In this document: positions 22,841 through 30,902 of the stretch, piece by piece
Position numbering within the stretch: the first letter of the stretch is position 1
Layout of the letters: each line of letters begins with the position of its first letter
Source: a virus
Virus record (IMG/VR): IMGVR_UViG_3300009151_000194
Location: 1 to 35,778 of that record
DNA length: 35,778 nt
Reading direction: 5' to 3' (one strand)
Translations under genes and position numbers: made by a program
Notes under the pieces: generated by a model
Seen by the model: only the letters and a program-made list of their open reading frames with translations
The model's database searches: none
Told to the model about the DNA's origin: nothing

Positions 22841-24550
22841 CTATTTTTTAAACATTGCAAATAAATTTGTTGTTTTCTTTGATTCATATCCTATAGAATT
22901 TAAAATTTTGGTCAATGGAGCAATGAATGCTTTTTCAAATTGCATATTATAATCTATATATTTTTCTAATTTAAATTCTTCTGGTAGTTCATCAGGAAAT
23001 GCAATAATATTTTGCTGTAATGGATTAGGTTCTCTCATATAACAATATTTTACCTTGTCTCCGTCCACAATGTCGCTGTATATATGGGCAATTTTAAGTT
23101 TTTTTACTGTTCTATTGAAATTTATTGCTCCTCTTACCTGTGCAGGACATCTTTTCTTTACTCCATATTCAGAATAGTATTTCATCATGTTATCTATTCC
23201 TCTTGGAAATGAGATTTCGTGTACAGGTCGATTCATAAAATCTTTCTTTACGTCTTCAATATATTTTATGACTGTATCATTATCAGATGTCAGAATCAAT
23301 TCAATAGAATTCTTCAGAGATTCTCTTATACATTCTGGAGTAGAAGATCGAACAACTTCTAGTCCCATTATCTTAATGTAATATGGGTCATACCATATGC
23401 CCTCAGAATTGTGTACCAACATGGCATACTTTTTCTTTGCAGTCCAAAAAGAAGTAGAAGATATTGCTTCTCTCTTGAAATGTAATTTATGTTCGTATCC
23501 ATTAGTATATTCGTACAATTCTGTATAACATTTATCGAACACCTTAGAAATTTTCTTTTCACATACTGCATCAAGAAATTCTACTTTTTCTTTTGTGGTA
23601 GCATCAGATTTAAATTTAGAAATAAATTCATTCATGTCCAGATATATCGAATCAGTATCTTCGTATACTACCCAATCTTTTGTGACAGGAGTATCAAATA
23701 AATTATTCATATAATTATTAATATACTTTTCGCCATACTTCAATGCCATCTGCCCTGATGCCGTGATCGCAAGAGCAAGACGCAGATCAAACATCTTGAA
23801 ATATACATTAGAAATACCTCCATAGAGAGAATTCAATGTCAATTTCAATGCCTGTTCAAAATTGCTGTACATTGCTATCTCATTATCAATTTGTTTCCTT
23901 TCTTCTGCAGAATATTCTCCTACTATTCGCTTCAGGTCTAACATTTTCCCTTTATATGTCTTCCTGTCAGATAACATTTTCTTACACAGTATAGGCAAAA
24001 ATCCTTCTACATTCTTGTCGAACATTGCACCATTTGCCGCAATACAAATGTTCTCTTCTTTCAAATATTCCAGATCATATTCTTTTTCGACAAAAGAAGC
24101 GATAGAATTATTTTCTTCGCTCATACCAACAAATGTTTCAGGAGAAATATTATATTGACAAATTAAACTAGGATAGAGAGCCGTTGCATCAAAAGATACT
24201 ATCCATTTTTTTAAGCCATGCGTAGGTTCTTTTACATATGCCCCTGCAAATTTTTCTGCCTCTACCTTTTGTATAGAAAATGGAGGAATTGTATTACTTT
24301 CTAGTAAATGATTGTTAATGATTGCTTCCCATGTCTTCACAGGAGAATAACAGTCACCATAGTTTATTTTTGCAATATATGCAATCTTTAGTGCAATCTG
24401 AATGAGTGTAAGTTTTTCTTCTAGTCTCTTCACAAGATTAGTGTCTTGTATATTATATAAGACAAATTTGTTAAACGCTCTTTGTTTCAGGTCTTTATCT
24501 AATGCACCATATTCCGCAAGAAGTTCACTATCACTCATTTCTTCAAACAT
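22841..24550 (-). CDS. 43: Family-B DNA polymerase, polymerase part (split gp43)
   Basis: This 569-residue piece carries the rest of gp43. Exo III (YNIQD) is at 32-36, motif A (DATALYPS) at 121-128, motif B (NSLYGG) at 240-245 and motif C (YEDTDS) at 296-301, followed by palm and thumb to a C-terminal end (TTNLFAMFKK) where a clamp-binding tail is expected. The catalytic Asp residues are intact. Translation begins anew at ATG 24550 after a TTGGAG site. The N-terminal piece lies at 25441-26427, so the proofreading domain is divided and both pieces must join. The break falls in a spacer between Exo II and III, with little or no core sequence lost. Confidence 0.95.
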   Translation of the reverse strand: MFEEMSDSELLAEYGALDKDLKQRAFNKFVLYNIQDTNLVKRLEEKLTLIQIALKIAYIAKINYGDCYSPVKTWEAIINNHLLESNTIPPFSIQKVEAEKFAGAYVKEPTHGLKKWIVSFDATALYPSLICQYNISPETFVGMSEENNSIASFVEKEYDLEYLKEENICIAANGAMFDKNVEGFLPILCKKMLSDRKTYKGKMLDLKRIVGEYSAEERKQIDNEIAMYSNFEQALKLTLNSLYGGISNVYFKMFDLRLALAITASGQMALKYGEKYINNYMNNLFDTPVTKDWVVYEDTDSIYLDMNEFISKFKSDATTKEKVEFLDAVCEKKISKVFDKCYTELYEYTNGYEHKLHFKREAISSTSFWTAKKKYAMLVHNSEGIWYDPYYIKIMGLEVVRSSTPECIRESLKNSIELILTSDNDTVIKYIEDVKKDFMNRPVHEISFPRGIDNMMKYYSEYGVKKRCPAQVRGAINFNRTVKKLKIAHIYSDIVDGDKVKYCYMREPNPLQQNIIAFPDELPEEFKLEKYIDYNMQFEKAFIAPLTKILNSIGYESKKTTNLFAMFKK

Positions 24551-24620
24551 AAAATCTCCAATAATAAATTTATACTATACTACAAAACATATTAAAATAA
24601 ATAGTAAACTTTTTAATTTT

Positions 24621-24628
24621 TATAAATA
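24621..24628 (+). promoter_or_regulatory. Possible late promoter for the homing endonuclease
   Basis: TATAAATA on the plus strand about 75 bases before the endonuclease start. Late promoters in front of T4 homing endonucleases are known, but the motif alone is weak evidence. Confidence 0.35.
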
Positions 24629-24638
24629 ATATTAAAAC

Positions 24639-24677
24639 AAAAAAATGCCAATCACGGGTTTCTGACACCCTATTGGC
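24639..24677 (-). terminator. Hairpin with minus-strand T-run between polymerase halves
   Basis: GCCAAT (24647-24652) pairs with ATTGGC (24672-24677), with a second pairing GGGT/ACCC inside. On the minus strand a T7 run follows, the form of an intrinsic terminator. On the plus strand the same hairpin stands in the leader of the endonuclease gene. Confidence 0.65.
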
Positions 24678-24702
24678 TCTAATACTATAACGGAGTATCA
24701 GC

Positions 24703-25458
24703 ATGAATATTTATACGACTATCATACCAACCTATCTTTACATCAAAAGGCATTCAGTTACCAAGTTAAAATACTTCGGTAAAACTTCCTTAGATGATCC
24801 AATAAAATATCTAGGCTCAGGAACCTATTGGACAAAGCATATTAACAAACACGGCAAACAATTCGTTGATACTATTTGGTTATCTGATTTATATACTGAT
24901 ATATCTATCTCCGAACACGCTCTTCATTTTTCGCACGAAAATGATATAGTTAAATCAGACGAGTGGGCTAATCTAAAACTAGAAAATGGTTTAGATGGCG
25001 GAGCATATTTACCATCACAACCTACAGTAGAAAGAATTTGTTATTGTGGAAATATTTTTCAAACTAAACACTCTAGCAAAAAGGCTACTTGTGGGTATTC
25101 CTGCTCAAATACCATTACTGCTAATAAAAGAATACCAATCGCATTAAATAATAATATCTATATATTTAAAAACCTATTCAATAACGAAATTATACACTCT
25201 ACTATTTTTGATTTTAAAAAATATTCTTTTCTTTCTGCAGCAAATATAAATCATTTAGTACATGGAAATCATAAAATAATAAAATATTGGACTATTTTTG
25301 ATACTGTAGCAAATAAATTTAGAAATGAAATTCCAAATAAATCTCCCCCAAAACCATTAACTAAAATTTGCTCCCATTGCAATAAAGAAATATCATATGC
25401 AAATTATGTTAGGTGGCATGGGGATAATTGCAAAATGATATCATTCATTATGAATTAA
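24703..25458 (+). CDS. GIY-YIG-type homing endonuclease
   Basis: A 251-residue protein. The N-terminus (TYLYIKRHSVTKLKYFGKTS, then DPIKYLGSGTYW and HINKHGK) is a GIY-YIG variant of the phage-borne kind, with the phrase SDEWANLKLENGLDGG near residue 84 that recurs in this group. The C-terminal half has two zinc-finger-like clusters: CYCGNIF with CGYSC near 110-131, and CSHCNKEIS with RWHGDNCK near 222-245. A cleavage and DNA-recognition pair is thus complete. The gene lies on the opposite strand inside gp43, and its end overlaps the end of the N-terminal polymerase gene by 18 bases. ACGGAG sets the start. It probably caused the split. Confidence 0.85.
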   Translation: MNIYTTIIPTYLYIKRHSVTKLKYFGKTSLDDPIKYLGSGTYWTKHINKHGKQFVDTIWLSDLYTDISISEHALHFSHENDIVKSDEWANLKLENGLDGGAYLPSQPTVERICYCGNIFQTKHSSKKATCGYSCSNTITANKRIPIALNNNIYIFKNLFNNEIIHSTIFDFKKYSFLSAANINHLVHGNHKIIKYWTIFDTVANKFRNEIPNKSPPKPLTKICSHCNKEISYANYVRWHGDNCKMISFIMN

Positions 25459-26427
25459 ACCTCTCAATAAAAGCTCTTTTTTTATCAAAGTTCTCCTAAG
25501 CCCCAGTTCATCTATTTCTTGATGATCTGGGCGGATTTTTTCTATATCATATTCACCAGAATAAAATTCTTTGAATGTCTTATAGGGGTTTTTTAATTTG
25601 TTTTGTTTTAATTCATAATATCCAATCGTATCTAATTTATAATTTTCTCTTGTAATAAAAGTAAACTTCTTATATAAATTTAAGTAGTCAAGATGTTGCA
25701 CTCCATATATGTCATATGTGTTTACTATTTTTACACTCTTATCTTTTTTCTTTGTTCTTATTTCTCTTGCGCTCACTACTCCAAAAGGAGAAAGTCTTTT
25801 TGCATATTCTACTCCGAGAATCTCAGAAATTCTATTGTAGATATATGGAATATCAAATGATTCTGTGTTCCATCCGGAAACAATATCAGGATAATGAGAA
25901 GACCAGTATTGTACGAATTTACGCAGAAGAACTATTTCTCCGTCACATTCTACATAATTAATGGATTCGTCCCCTGTATACGGCTTATATCCAAATGTTA
26001 TTATTCCATTCTTACTGGAACACAAAGTAATAAGAGTAATTTTTTCTTTTGCCGTGTCCGGATGTGGAAAACAATCTCCTACTTCTGTCTCAATATCAAT
26101 AAAGCACATATCAATATCATTAATATTATACTTTACTTCTTCTTTATATTCTTCTGCAAGGAACTGATAGCTATAGTTACCATTCCCGTATAACTTCATG
26201 TTCTCTATATCTTTGTGTCGCTCAATAAAGCTCTTACATTCCTTTATGGTAACAAAACTATGCTCTACTAAAGGTTCTTTATATATCGTACAATGAGTAG
26301 CATCTAGTTGAGATTTTGTGTATATTTTTGGAGAGAATTTAAACTTACTTCTGGTTCTTTCTCCATTTTCAATATACGAATAAAATAATGTGTCGCCAAT
26401 CTGTCTAATATCAGTATAAAATTTCAT
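25441..26427 (-). CDS. 43: Family-B DNA polymerase, N-terminal exonuclease part (split gp43)
   Basis: This 328-residue piece holds the N-terminal domain and most of the 3'-5' exonuclease. Exo I (DIET) is at 111-114 and Exo II (NTESFD) at 187-192, followed by the NYKLDTIGYYELKQNK region. Exo III is on the other piece. The last roughly 35 residues (RPDHQEIDELGLRRTLIKKE, then LLLRG) look like the first half of a spacer whose second half opens the C-terminal gene (EEMSDSELLAEYGALDKDLK). The start overlaps the previous stop as ATGA. It should assemble with the product of 22841-24550. Confidence 0.95.
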   Translation of the reverse strand: MKFYTDIRQIGDTLFYSYIENGERTRSKFKFSPKIYTKSQLDATHCTIYKEPLVEHSFVTIKECKSFIERHKDIENMKLYGNGNYSYQFLAEEYKEEVKYNINDIDMCFIDIETEVGDCFPHPDTAKEKITLITLCSSKNGIITFGYKPYTGDESINYVECDGEIVLLRKFVQYWSSHYPDIVSGWNTESFDIPYIYNRISEILGVEYAKRLSPFGVVSAREIRTKKKDKSVKIVNTYDIYGVQHLDYLNLYKKFTFITRENYKLDTIGYYELKQNKLKNPYKTFKEFYSGEYDIEKIRPDHQEIDELGLRRTLIKKELLLRGLIHNE

Positions 26428-26603
26428 CGATAGTCAAAAATATCTATTTGTGTATATTCCTTTCTTTTTTTGGTATTATGCATTCTATTGTTTTCACAAT
26501 ATTCACATCCTCCATTATTTCTGCAGGACTTATCACATTTTTTTGAACCATAATATTTCTTTCTATGATCTTTTCTATTAGGATATTCTTTATCAAATGA
26601 CAT
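26424..26603 (-). CDS. Small conserved phage protein, Cys-rich
   Basis: A 59-residue basic protein from MSFDKEYPNRKDHRK; AAGAGAAAATT precedes the ATG. The pattern NRKDHRKKYYGSKKCDKSCR then GGCEYCENNR matches a small phage protein family of unknown function with a four-Cys zinc-type cluster. Its stop overlaps the polymerase start by ATGA, so the two are co-translated, and it lies just after a strong promoter. Confidence 0.7.
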   Translation of the reverse strand: MSFDKEYPNRKDHRKKYYGSKKCDKSCRNNGGCEYCENNRMHNTKKRKEYTQIDIFDYR

Positions 26604-26638
26604 AATTTTCTCTTTTTTTATATTTAACATATATACAC

Positions 26639-26667
26639 ATAATACAGTATATTTTATGCACTGTCAA
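26639..26667 (-). promoter_or_regulatory. Sigma70-type promoter for the polymerase operon
   Basis: TTGACA (26667-26662), 17 bases, TATTAT (26644-26639). It overlaps the last bases of gp46 and drives 26424-26603 and the N-terminal polymerase gene. Confidence 0.8.
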
Positions 26668-28382
26668 ACAGAAATTTCTTCTATCAACGAAAAATTTCCT
26701 GTCTTTTCTGCTTTAAGATGTCGCCATTTTTCTGGAACATCCGAGATAGTATGAGAAACAATAAAAATATTTCTGTCGCCCATGTCATCTAACAATTTAA
26801 CAATTGCATCTGTTCCTACAGTGTCCATGCTACTGCTGAACAATTCATCGAATATCAGAAGGTTTGTATTGCAAGTATTCTTTCCTTCTGATATCTTACG
26901 GAACGCAAATAATACTGCAAGATTAATTCGTTGTTTCTCTCCTTCACTGAAATTTTGATATTTCATCAGATCTCTGTGTCGTGCCTTGATTGTCTCACCA
27001 AAACCTTCGTCCAGAGTAAAATTAACATAGAAATCAAGTTCTTGTAGATAATAATTTATCAATTGGTTCAATATAGGAACATATTTCTTTATAATATTAG
27101 ATTTGATTCCGGTATCTTTTAGAAGTTCTGCACAAACTTTATAATTATATATCTGTTGCGAAAGAATTTCTTTTTTCTCCTGCATATCAATAATTTTCTT
27201 TTCTATATCAATAATATCATTAGATTCTTTTTCTGTATTGATAGATTCCAATAATTTTACCAATTCCTTCTGTTGTGAACCAATAGTCCAAACATTTTTG
27301 CTCTTCAATTTATCTAGTTCTGCAATCTTATTGTCCTGCTCTCTTATTTTATTCATTACAACAAGAATAGCATTATATTCTTCTTCATATTTCTGCAATT
27401 TTGTGTCTGCTTTCTGGATTGCATCATTCAATGTAGAAATTTTTGTTTCGAACTGCTCAAGTTTCTGTTCTTTTAATTCTGAATCAATCTGTTGTGTGCA
27501 TGTAGGACATGAAGTTTTTGTATGGAAAAATTTGATTTCCTTTTCTTGTTCTCTGATCTGATACAGATATAATTTTTTATATTCTACTATTTTAGATTTC
27601 TTTTCTGATATGTCAGGCATCGCAGAAGTATTTTCATATAGATCAGTACGAATTTTTATGTGTGATTCTATTGACATATCAATACTTTCATTATCTTTTT
27701 CGCACACATCAATATTTTTTATCAAATCATTTTTTGTGTTACTTCTGTCCTGCTTAATTGCATCAATATATTTCTGTAATGACCATACCTTTTCTGTTGC
27801 AATCTCTATTGCAGTATCTATTTCTCTTTTGTCCTGCACAACAGAATCATTCTGATCTTTAAGCAATTTTTTCATTGCCGTAAATACTTTTATGTCAAGC
27901 AGATCTTCTATGATAGTCCTGCGATCCCCTGCAGACAATTGCATGAATGGAACATACGATGCCGAACCAAGAATGACCAGTTGCGTAAAAGATTTATAAT
28001 TCAATTTCAGTATCTGATCTTCTAGTATCTTCTGATAATCTTTTGTTGCTGCGTCCTGATTCTGTAATATTCCGTTCTCATATATCTCGAATATTGCAGG
28101 TTTTATTCCTCGAATAATTTTATATTCTTTTGTGCCAATATTGAAATGTAATTCTACTACACAATTCTTTGCATTAATAGAATTTACTACTGTTCCTTTT
28201 GTTATTTCTCTGAATGCTCTATTATAGAGCACAAAACATATCGTGTCCAGAATGCATGTAGATTTCCCACTACCATTTTTCCCAGAAATAAAGGTAACAG
28301 GAGAAGAATCAAGAGATATCTCTGTAGGAGCATTGCCATACGAAAGGAAATTCTGAAAAATAATTTTTTTGAATAGTATCAT
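26664..28382 (-). CDS. 46: Gp46 / SbcC-Rad50-type recombination ATPase
   Basis: A 572-residue SMC-like ATPase. Walker A GKNGSGKS is at 34-41, two coiled-coil arms run from about 175 to 430, a zinc hook CPTC is at 292-295, the ABC signature FSEGEKQR at 478-485 and Walker B LLIFDE at 508-513. It forms a 5'-3' DNA end-resection complex with gp47, which prepares ends for recombination-dependent replication. All key residues are present and its length matches T4 gp46 (about 560). The partner gp47 is at 28973-30025, with three small genes between. Confidence 0.95.
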   Translation of the reverse strand: MILFKKIIFQNFLSYGNAPTEISLDSSPVTFISGKNGSGKSTCILDTICFVLYNRAFREITKGTVVNSINAKNCVVELHFNIGTKEYKIIRGIKPAIFEIYENGILQNQDAATKDYQKILEDQILKLNYKSFTQLVILGSASYVPFMQLSAGDRRTIIEDLLDIKVFTAMKKLLKDQNDSVVQDKREIDTAIEIATEKVWSLQKYIDAIKQDRSNTKNDLIKNIDVCEKDNESIDMSIESHIKIRTDLYENTSAMPDISEKKSKIVEYKKLYLYQIREQEKEIKFFHTKTSCPTCTQQIDSELKEQKLEQFETKISTLNDAIQKADTKLQKYEEEYNAILVVMNKIREQDNKIAELDKLKSKNVWTIGSQQKELVKLLESINTEKESNDIIDIEKKIIDMQEKKEILSQQIYNYKVCAELLKDTGIKSNIIKKYVPILNQLINYYLQELDFYVNFTLDEGFGETIKARHRDLMKYQNFSEGEKQRINLAVLFAFRKISEGKNTCNTNLLIFDELFSSSMDTVGTDAIVKLLDDMGDRNIFIVSHTISDVPEKWRHLKAEKTGNFSLIEEISV

Positions 28383-28414
28383 AATATATATTTTTTACAA
28401 AAAGAATTTTAAAA

Positions 28415-28432
28415 GTGGTATAATTATACCAC
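28415..28432. repeat. Perfect 18-nt palindrome upstream of gp46
   Basis: GTGGTATAATTATACCAC, 33 bases before the gp46 ATG. It contains TATAAT on both strands but no matching -35, so a protein-binding site or hairpin is likelier than a promoter. Confidence 0.5.
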
Positions 28433-28454
28433 CATTGAAATTAATAGAGGGGAT

Positions 28455-28649
28455 TTATTTTGAAGTTTTATTTTGTTGTACTACTTTCCAATTGTAGAAT
28501 GCATCCTCTTTCAGTCTACTGAGATCCATTTTCAATGATTCATTAATCTCAGTCAACTTTTGCATATATTCTTCGCACTTTTTATCTCGGATGAAATGAA
28601 TTGTCATCTGTTCTCGCGTTCCCTCGTCATATATTACTGTTCCCTTCAT
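28455..28649 (-). CDS. Small hypothetical protein
   Basis: A 64-residue protein (MKGTVIYDEGTREQMTIHFI start, then a charged helix LTEINESLKMDLSRLKEDAF) lying between gp47 and gp46. Six bases separate it from the preceding gene, whose end provides a GGGATAAATTCTC leader. No motif is seen. It is probably co-transcribed with the recombination genes. Confidence 0.6.
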   Translation of the reverse strand: MKGTVIYDEGTREQMTIHFIRDKKCEEYMQKLTEINESLKMDLSRLKEDAFYNWKVVQQNKTSK

Positions 28650-28655
28650 GAGAAT

Positions 28656-28859
28656 TTATCCCAACAAAATATCTTTAATTTCATCTTTACCATTAATTGT
28701 TTCTCTCAATTTTATAGGAGAATAAAATAATGATCCGGTTTCCAGAGATTTATAAATGAATGCAGATTCATTTGTTTCTGGATTGATTGCTGTTCCAACG
28801 TATTTATATTCCATGTTCGTCTCGTGTAGTCTGAATTTCATTTTCTTTGTCTCTTTCAT
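28656..28859 (-). CDS. Small beta-rich hypothetical protein
   Basis: A 67-residue protein from MKETKKMKFRLHE. Two upstream ATGs exist, but only this one has AGAGG at a normal distance. Beta strands dominate (MEYKYVGTAINPETNESAFI; GSLFYSPIKLRETI). Its first 56 bases overlap the end of the gene at 28804-28971 in another frame. Function unknown. Confidence 0.55.
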   Translation of the reverse strand: MKETKKMKFRLHETNMEYKYVGTAINPETNESAFIYKSLETGSLFYSPIKLRETINGKDEIKDILLG

Positions 28860-28971
28860 TTTTGACATCCTCTGGTTTTTTATTTCCAAAAATTATGTCC
28901 CAATTATCATTATATTTCTGTTTGTCCATTTTTCTCTGTGCACTTCCCTTGCCACCATGCCATCCACTCAT
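28804..28971 (-). CDS. Small conserved phage protein (GWHGGKGS type)
   Basis: A 55-residue basic protein (MSGWHGGKGSAQRKMDKQKY start; NWDIIFGNKKPEDVK core). Gly-x-His-Gly-Gly-Lys-Gly-Ser at the start with a WDxIFG core is a familiar small phage protein pattern. It begins one base after the gp47 stop, which argues for translation. Its 3' end overlaps the next gene in a different frame, so the true end of coding pressure there is unclear. Confidence 0.65.
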   Translation of the reverse strand: MSGWHGGKGSAQRKMDKQKYNDNWDIIFGNKKPEDVKNERDKENEIQTTRDEHGI

Positions 28972-28972
28972 A

Positions 28973-30025
28973 TTAATTACTCGCTTCGATATATAATTTG
29001 TTGAAAATTTCTTTTATGTTATTACTATTTATATTATCTATTCCATCGATATAATTATTTATAATTTCCATTGTGTCATATATATCATTGCCTTCTTCTG
29101 AATCTTCTGGGACACTATCATCAATATATTCAAAAGTTTCTTCTATTATCTTTAGATCTGCAGGGTTGTTATTCTGTAGTTGCAATATGAACTTATCATA
29201 TGCCTTTACGTCTCCTCTGTCCTCTACAGTCAACTTTATTATCTTTCCGACATATTGACTAAGATCTTTCGAAAAGTCCTTGTTATAGACGATTTTCTCG
29301 TATATCGTAAAAGGATTTCTTATTTCTTCCATAGTTCCTGTATCTGTATCGTACACATGGAAATATTTTGGGTCGTCTGCATCTACCATAGTTATTTCAT
29401 ATGGCGTACCTACATATGTTATATTGCCTTTATTTGACTTTGTATGATAGTGCCCACTCCAACAATTATCAAATTTCTTTAAAAATCCGGATTCCATTCC
29501 TTCCTTCATTTCGTATCCCTTGTTCATCGCAAACCCAGAAAGTTCAAGATGTCCGAATGCAACCTTACATTTAGTGTTCTTTATAGAGACAGAAGTTTCT
29601 TCTTCGTTCCCTTTGCATATCCATGGGAGCAATAATACAGTAGAATATTTCCCTTCGTCAGAAAATTTATATTCTGTCGGTTTCTTTATTACTTCAATAT
29701 TTTTATATTTCTCAAGAAATAATTCAGAAAAAGAAATCTCTAATGTGTCCTTGTAGAATATATCATGGTTTCCAAGAATAGTTACCAGACGTATATTCTC
29801 TTCTTCAAAAATATCAAAGAAATACTTTTTTGCATTGTATATAGAAAGATGATTAGAAGTTTTTCTGCAATCTACTATATCTCCTAACTGAAGAACAACA
29901 TCAATGTTATGTTCTTTTATGTAAGGAAAAAATATTTCTTTATAAAATTTTTTAAAATATTCATCGAATATTGGGGATGCATTATGTACACCAAAATGAG
30001 TATCTCCCAGAACAGCAATTTTCAT
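28973..30025 (-). CDS. 47: Gp47 / Mre11-SbcD-type nuclease
   Basis: A 350-residue metallophosphoesterase. Motifs in order: GDTHFG at 7-12, QLGDIVD near 46, TILGNHD near 83, FGHLELSG near 157 and SGHYHTKSN near 189, the full Mre11 set. It forms the nuclease part of the complex with gp46 that resects double-strand ends. T4 gp47 is 339 residues, so this copy is full length. Its ATG directly follows the gp49 stop (TAAATG). Confidence 0.95.
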   Translation of the reverse strand: MKIAVLGDTHFGVHNASPIFDEYFKKFYKEIFFPYIKEHNIDVVLQLGDIVDCRKTSNHLSIYNAKKYFFDIFEEENIRLVTILGNHDIFYKDTLEISFSELFLEKYKNIEVIKKPTEYKFSDEGKYSTVLLLPWICKGNEEETSVSIKNTKCKVAFGHLELSGFAMNKGYEMKEGMESGFLKKFDNCWSGHYHTKSNKGNITYVGTPYEITMVDADDPKYFHVYDTDTGTMEEIRNPFTIYEKIVYNKDFSKDLSQYVGKIIKLTVEDRGDVKAYDKFILQLQNNNPADLKIIEETFEYIDDSVPEDSEEGNDIYDTMEIINNYIDGIDNINSNNIKEIFNKLYIEASN

Positions 30026-30490
30026 TTATTTCCACTCCCAAGTTTTGGAATCTTGTATTTTAATTTTTTGTAGCCACAATATCGCTTTTGCTAATATTTC
30101 TTCTGAATCTCTAAAACTTCCTAGTGCAGTATTGCATCCATTACAGAGATATCCTCTGATTGTTCCTGTATGATGACAATGATCAAGTTTTGCATGTTTT
30201 GCCGTTACCTTGTCTCCACAGATAGGACAATTAAATTCTGTCGGGGGAAGAGGATATGATTTTTTTATTATAGGATTAATGGCTTTCTTTGTGCTTCTGC
30301 ATGATATACAAGAAGGTCTTCTTAAAATTCTAAATTTCTCTGCAGAACTGGCATCGAAAAATTTTCTATTTGCCTCAAAAGATTCTAAAGGCAACTCTTT
30401 TTCGCATGTTTTGCAGATTTTTGTTTCTTTAGAGATTTTTTCGCCAAATAAATTTATCATATCTATAATATAAAAAAATGGGGATGACAC
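30026..30490 (-). CDS. 49: Recombination endonuclease VII (gp49)
   Basis: A Holliday-junction resolvase with the endonuclease VII fold. A zinc site is formed by CPICGDKV with a later CNGCN, and the catalytic HNH-like motif is LDHCHHTGTIRGYLCNGCNT with the tail LGSFRDS. An extra N-terminal Cys pair (CKTCEKELP; CISCRS) makes a second zinc site. It resolves branched DNA before packaging. The start is uncertain: GTG at 30490 lies inside a terminator-like hairpin, and ATG at 30460 (MINLFGEK) is the other choice. It is followed directly by gp47. Confidence 0.85.
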   Translation of the reverse strand: MSSPFFYIIDMINLFGEKISKETKICKTCEKELPLESFEANRKFFDASSAEKFRILRRPSCISCRSTKKAINPIIKKSYPLPPTEFNCPICGDKVTAKHAKLDHCHHTGTIRGYLCNGCNTALGSFRDSEEILAKAILWLQKIKIQDSKTWEWK

Positions 30491-30520
30491 ATCTCCGCTA
30501 CGCAGAAATATGAAATCCCC
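30472..30520 (-). terminator. Terminator-like hairpin at the end of the tRNA unit
   Basis: GGGGAT/ATCCCC form the outer stem (30480-30485 with 30515-30520), with an inner imperfect TCTGCG/CGGAGA stem, then a T7 run on the minus strand. It probably ends the tRNA transcript. Its outer stem repeats the acceptor sequence of tRNA-Gln next door. Confidence 0.55.
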
Positions 30521-30589
30521 TAATTAAAAATGGTCGTCTATTATAATCCGGACGATACGGATACTTGTTTGTACCATTGGTACATCAAT

Positions 30590-30663
30590 TGGCTGGGGAT
30601 GATGAAGTCGAATCACCGATGACTGGATCAAAACCAGTTGCCTTACCGCTTGGCTAATCCCCA
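30590..30663 (-). tRNA. tRNA-Gln (TTG)
   Basis: A full cloverleaf on the minus strand: acceptor TGGGGAT with ATCCCCA, D-arm AGCCAAGCGGTAAGGC, anticodon stem ACTGG/CCAGT with loop TTTTGAT (anticodon TTG), a TTCGACT loop on a five-pair stem, discriminator G and an encoded CCA. CAA is a favoured Gln codon in this AT-rich genome. Confidence 0.9.
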
Positions 30664-30670
30664 ATAAATT

Positions 30671-30830
30671 TATCAGTATATTTTTAAAAATATACTGATA
30701 TTCGTAGTGTCACTACGATTCACCCAAATACTTTTAAGAATATACTGATTCGTATTAGCACTACGATTCGACACATTTTACCTTGCCCTTGCGGTCATGC
30801 TCCGCAGCTCAGTATATTCTTAATATAATT
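30671..30830. repeat. Palindromes and imperfect repeats between tRNAs
   Basis: A perfect 30-nt palindrome lies at 30671-30700. TCGTAGTG/CACTACGA hairpin at 30702-30718. A degraded second copy of the ATATACTGAT-TTCGTA-CACTACGATTC unit spans 30740-30772, and an inverted piece (CAGTATATTCTTA) lies near 30810. A GCGG/CCGC hairpin sits at about 30791-30805. No gene is present. The palindromes may guide tRNA processing or be remnants of mobile or duplicated tRNA spacers. Confidence 0.65.
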
Positions 30831-30898
30831 GGGAACCTTGTGGGAATCGAACCCACGTTATTCCCCACAGAGCGTCCTAACCACTAGACGATAAGAAT
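30830..30898 (-). pseudogene. Degenerate tRNA
   Basis: The T-arm (GTGGG-TTCGATT-CCCAC), D-arm (GTCTAGTGGTTAGGAC) and CCA end are perfect. However, only 17 bases lie between the D- and T-stems where about 23 are needed, the anticodon stem does not pair, and the 5' and 3' acceptor halves (ATTCTTA against AAGGTTC) do not match. It appears to be a damaged tRNA that lost part of its anticodon arm, or one with changed structure. The original identity cannot be read; His or Pro anticodon remnants are possible. Confidence 0.6.
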
Positions 30899-30902
30899 AA
30901 AC

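Noticed and set aside
24551-25440. Group I or II intron between the polymerase pieces
   Set aside because: The C-terminal piece has its own strong ribosome site and start, the N-terminal piece its own stop, and I could not find intron core elements; a split gene is simpler.
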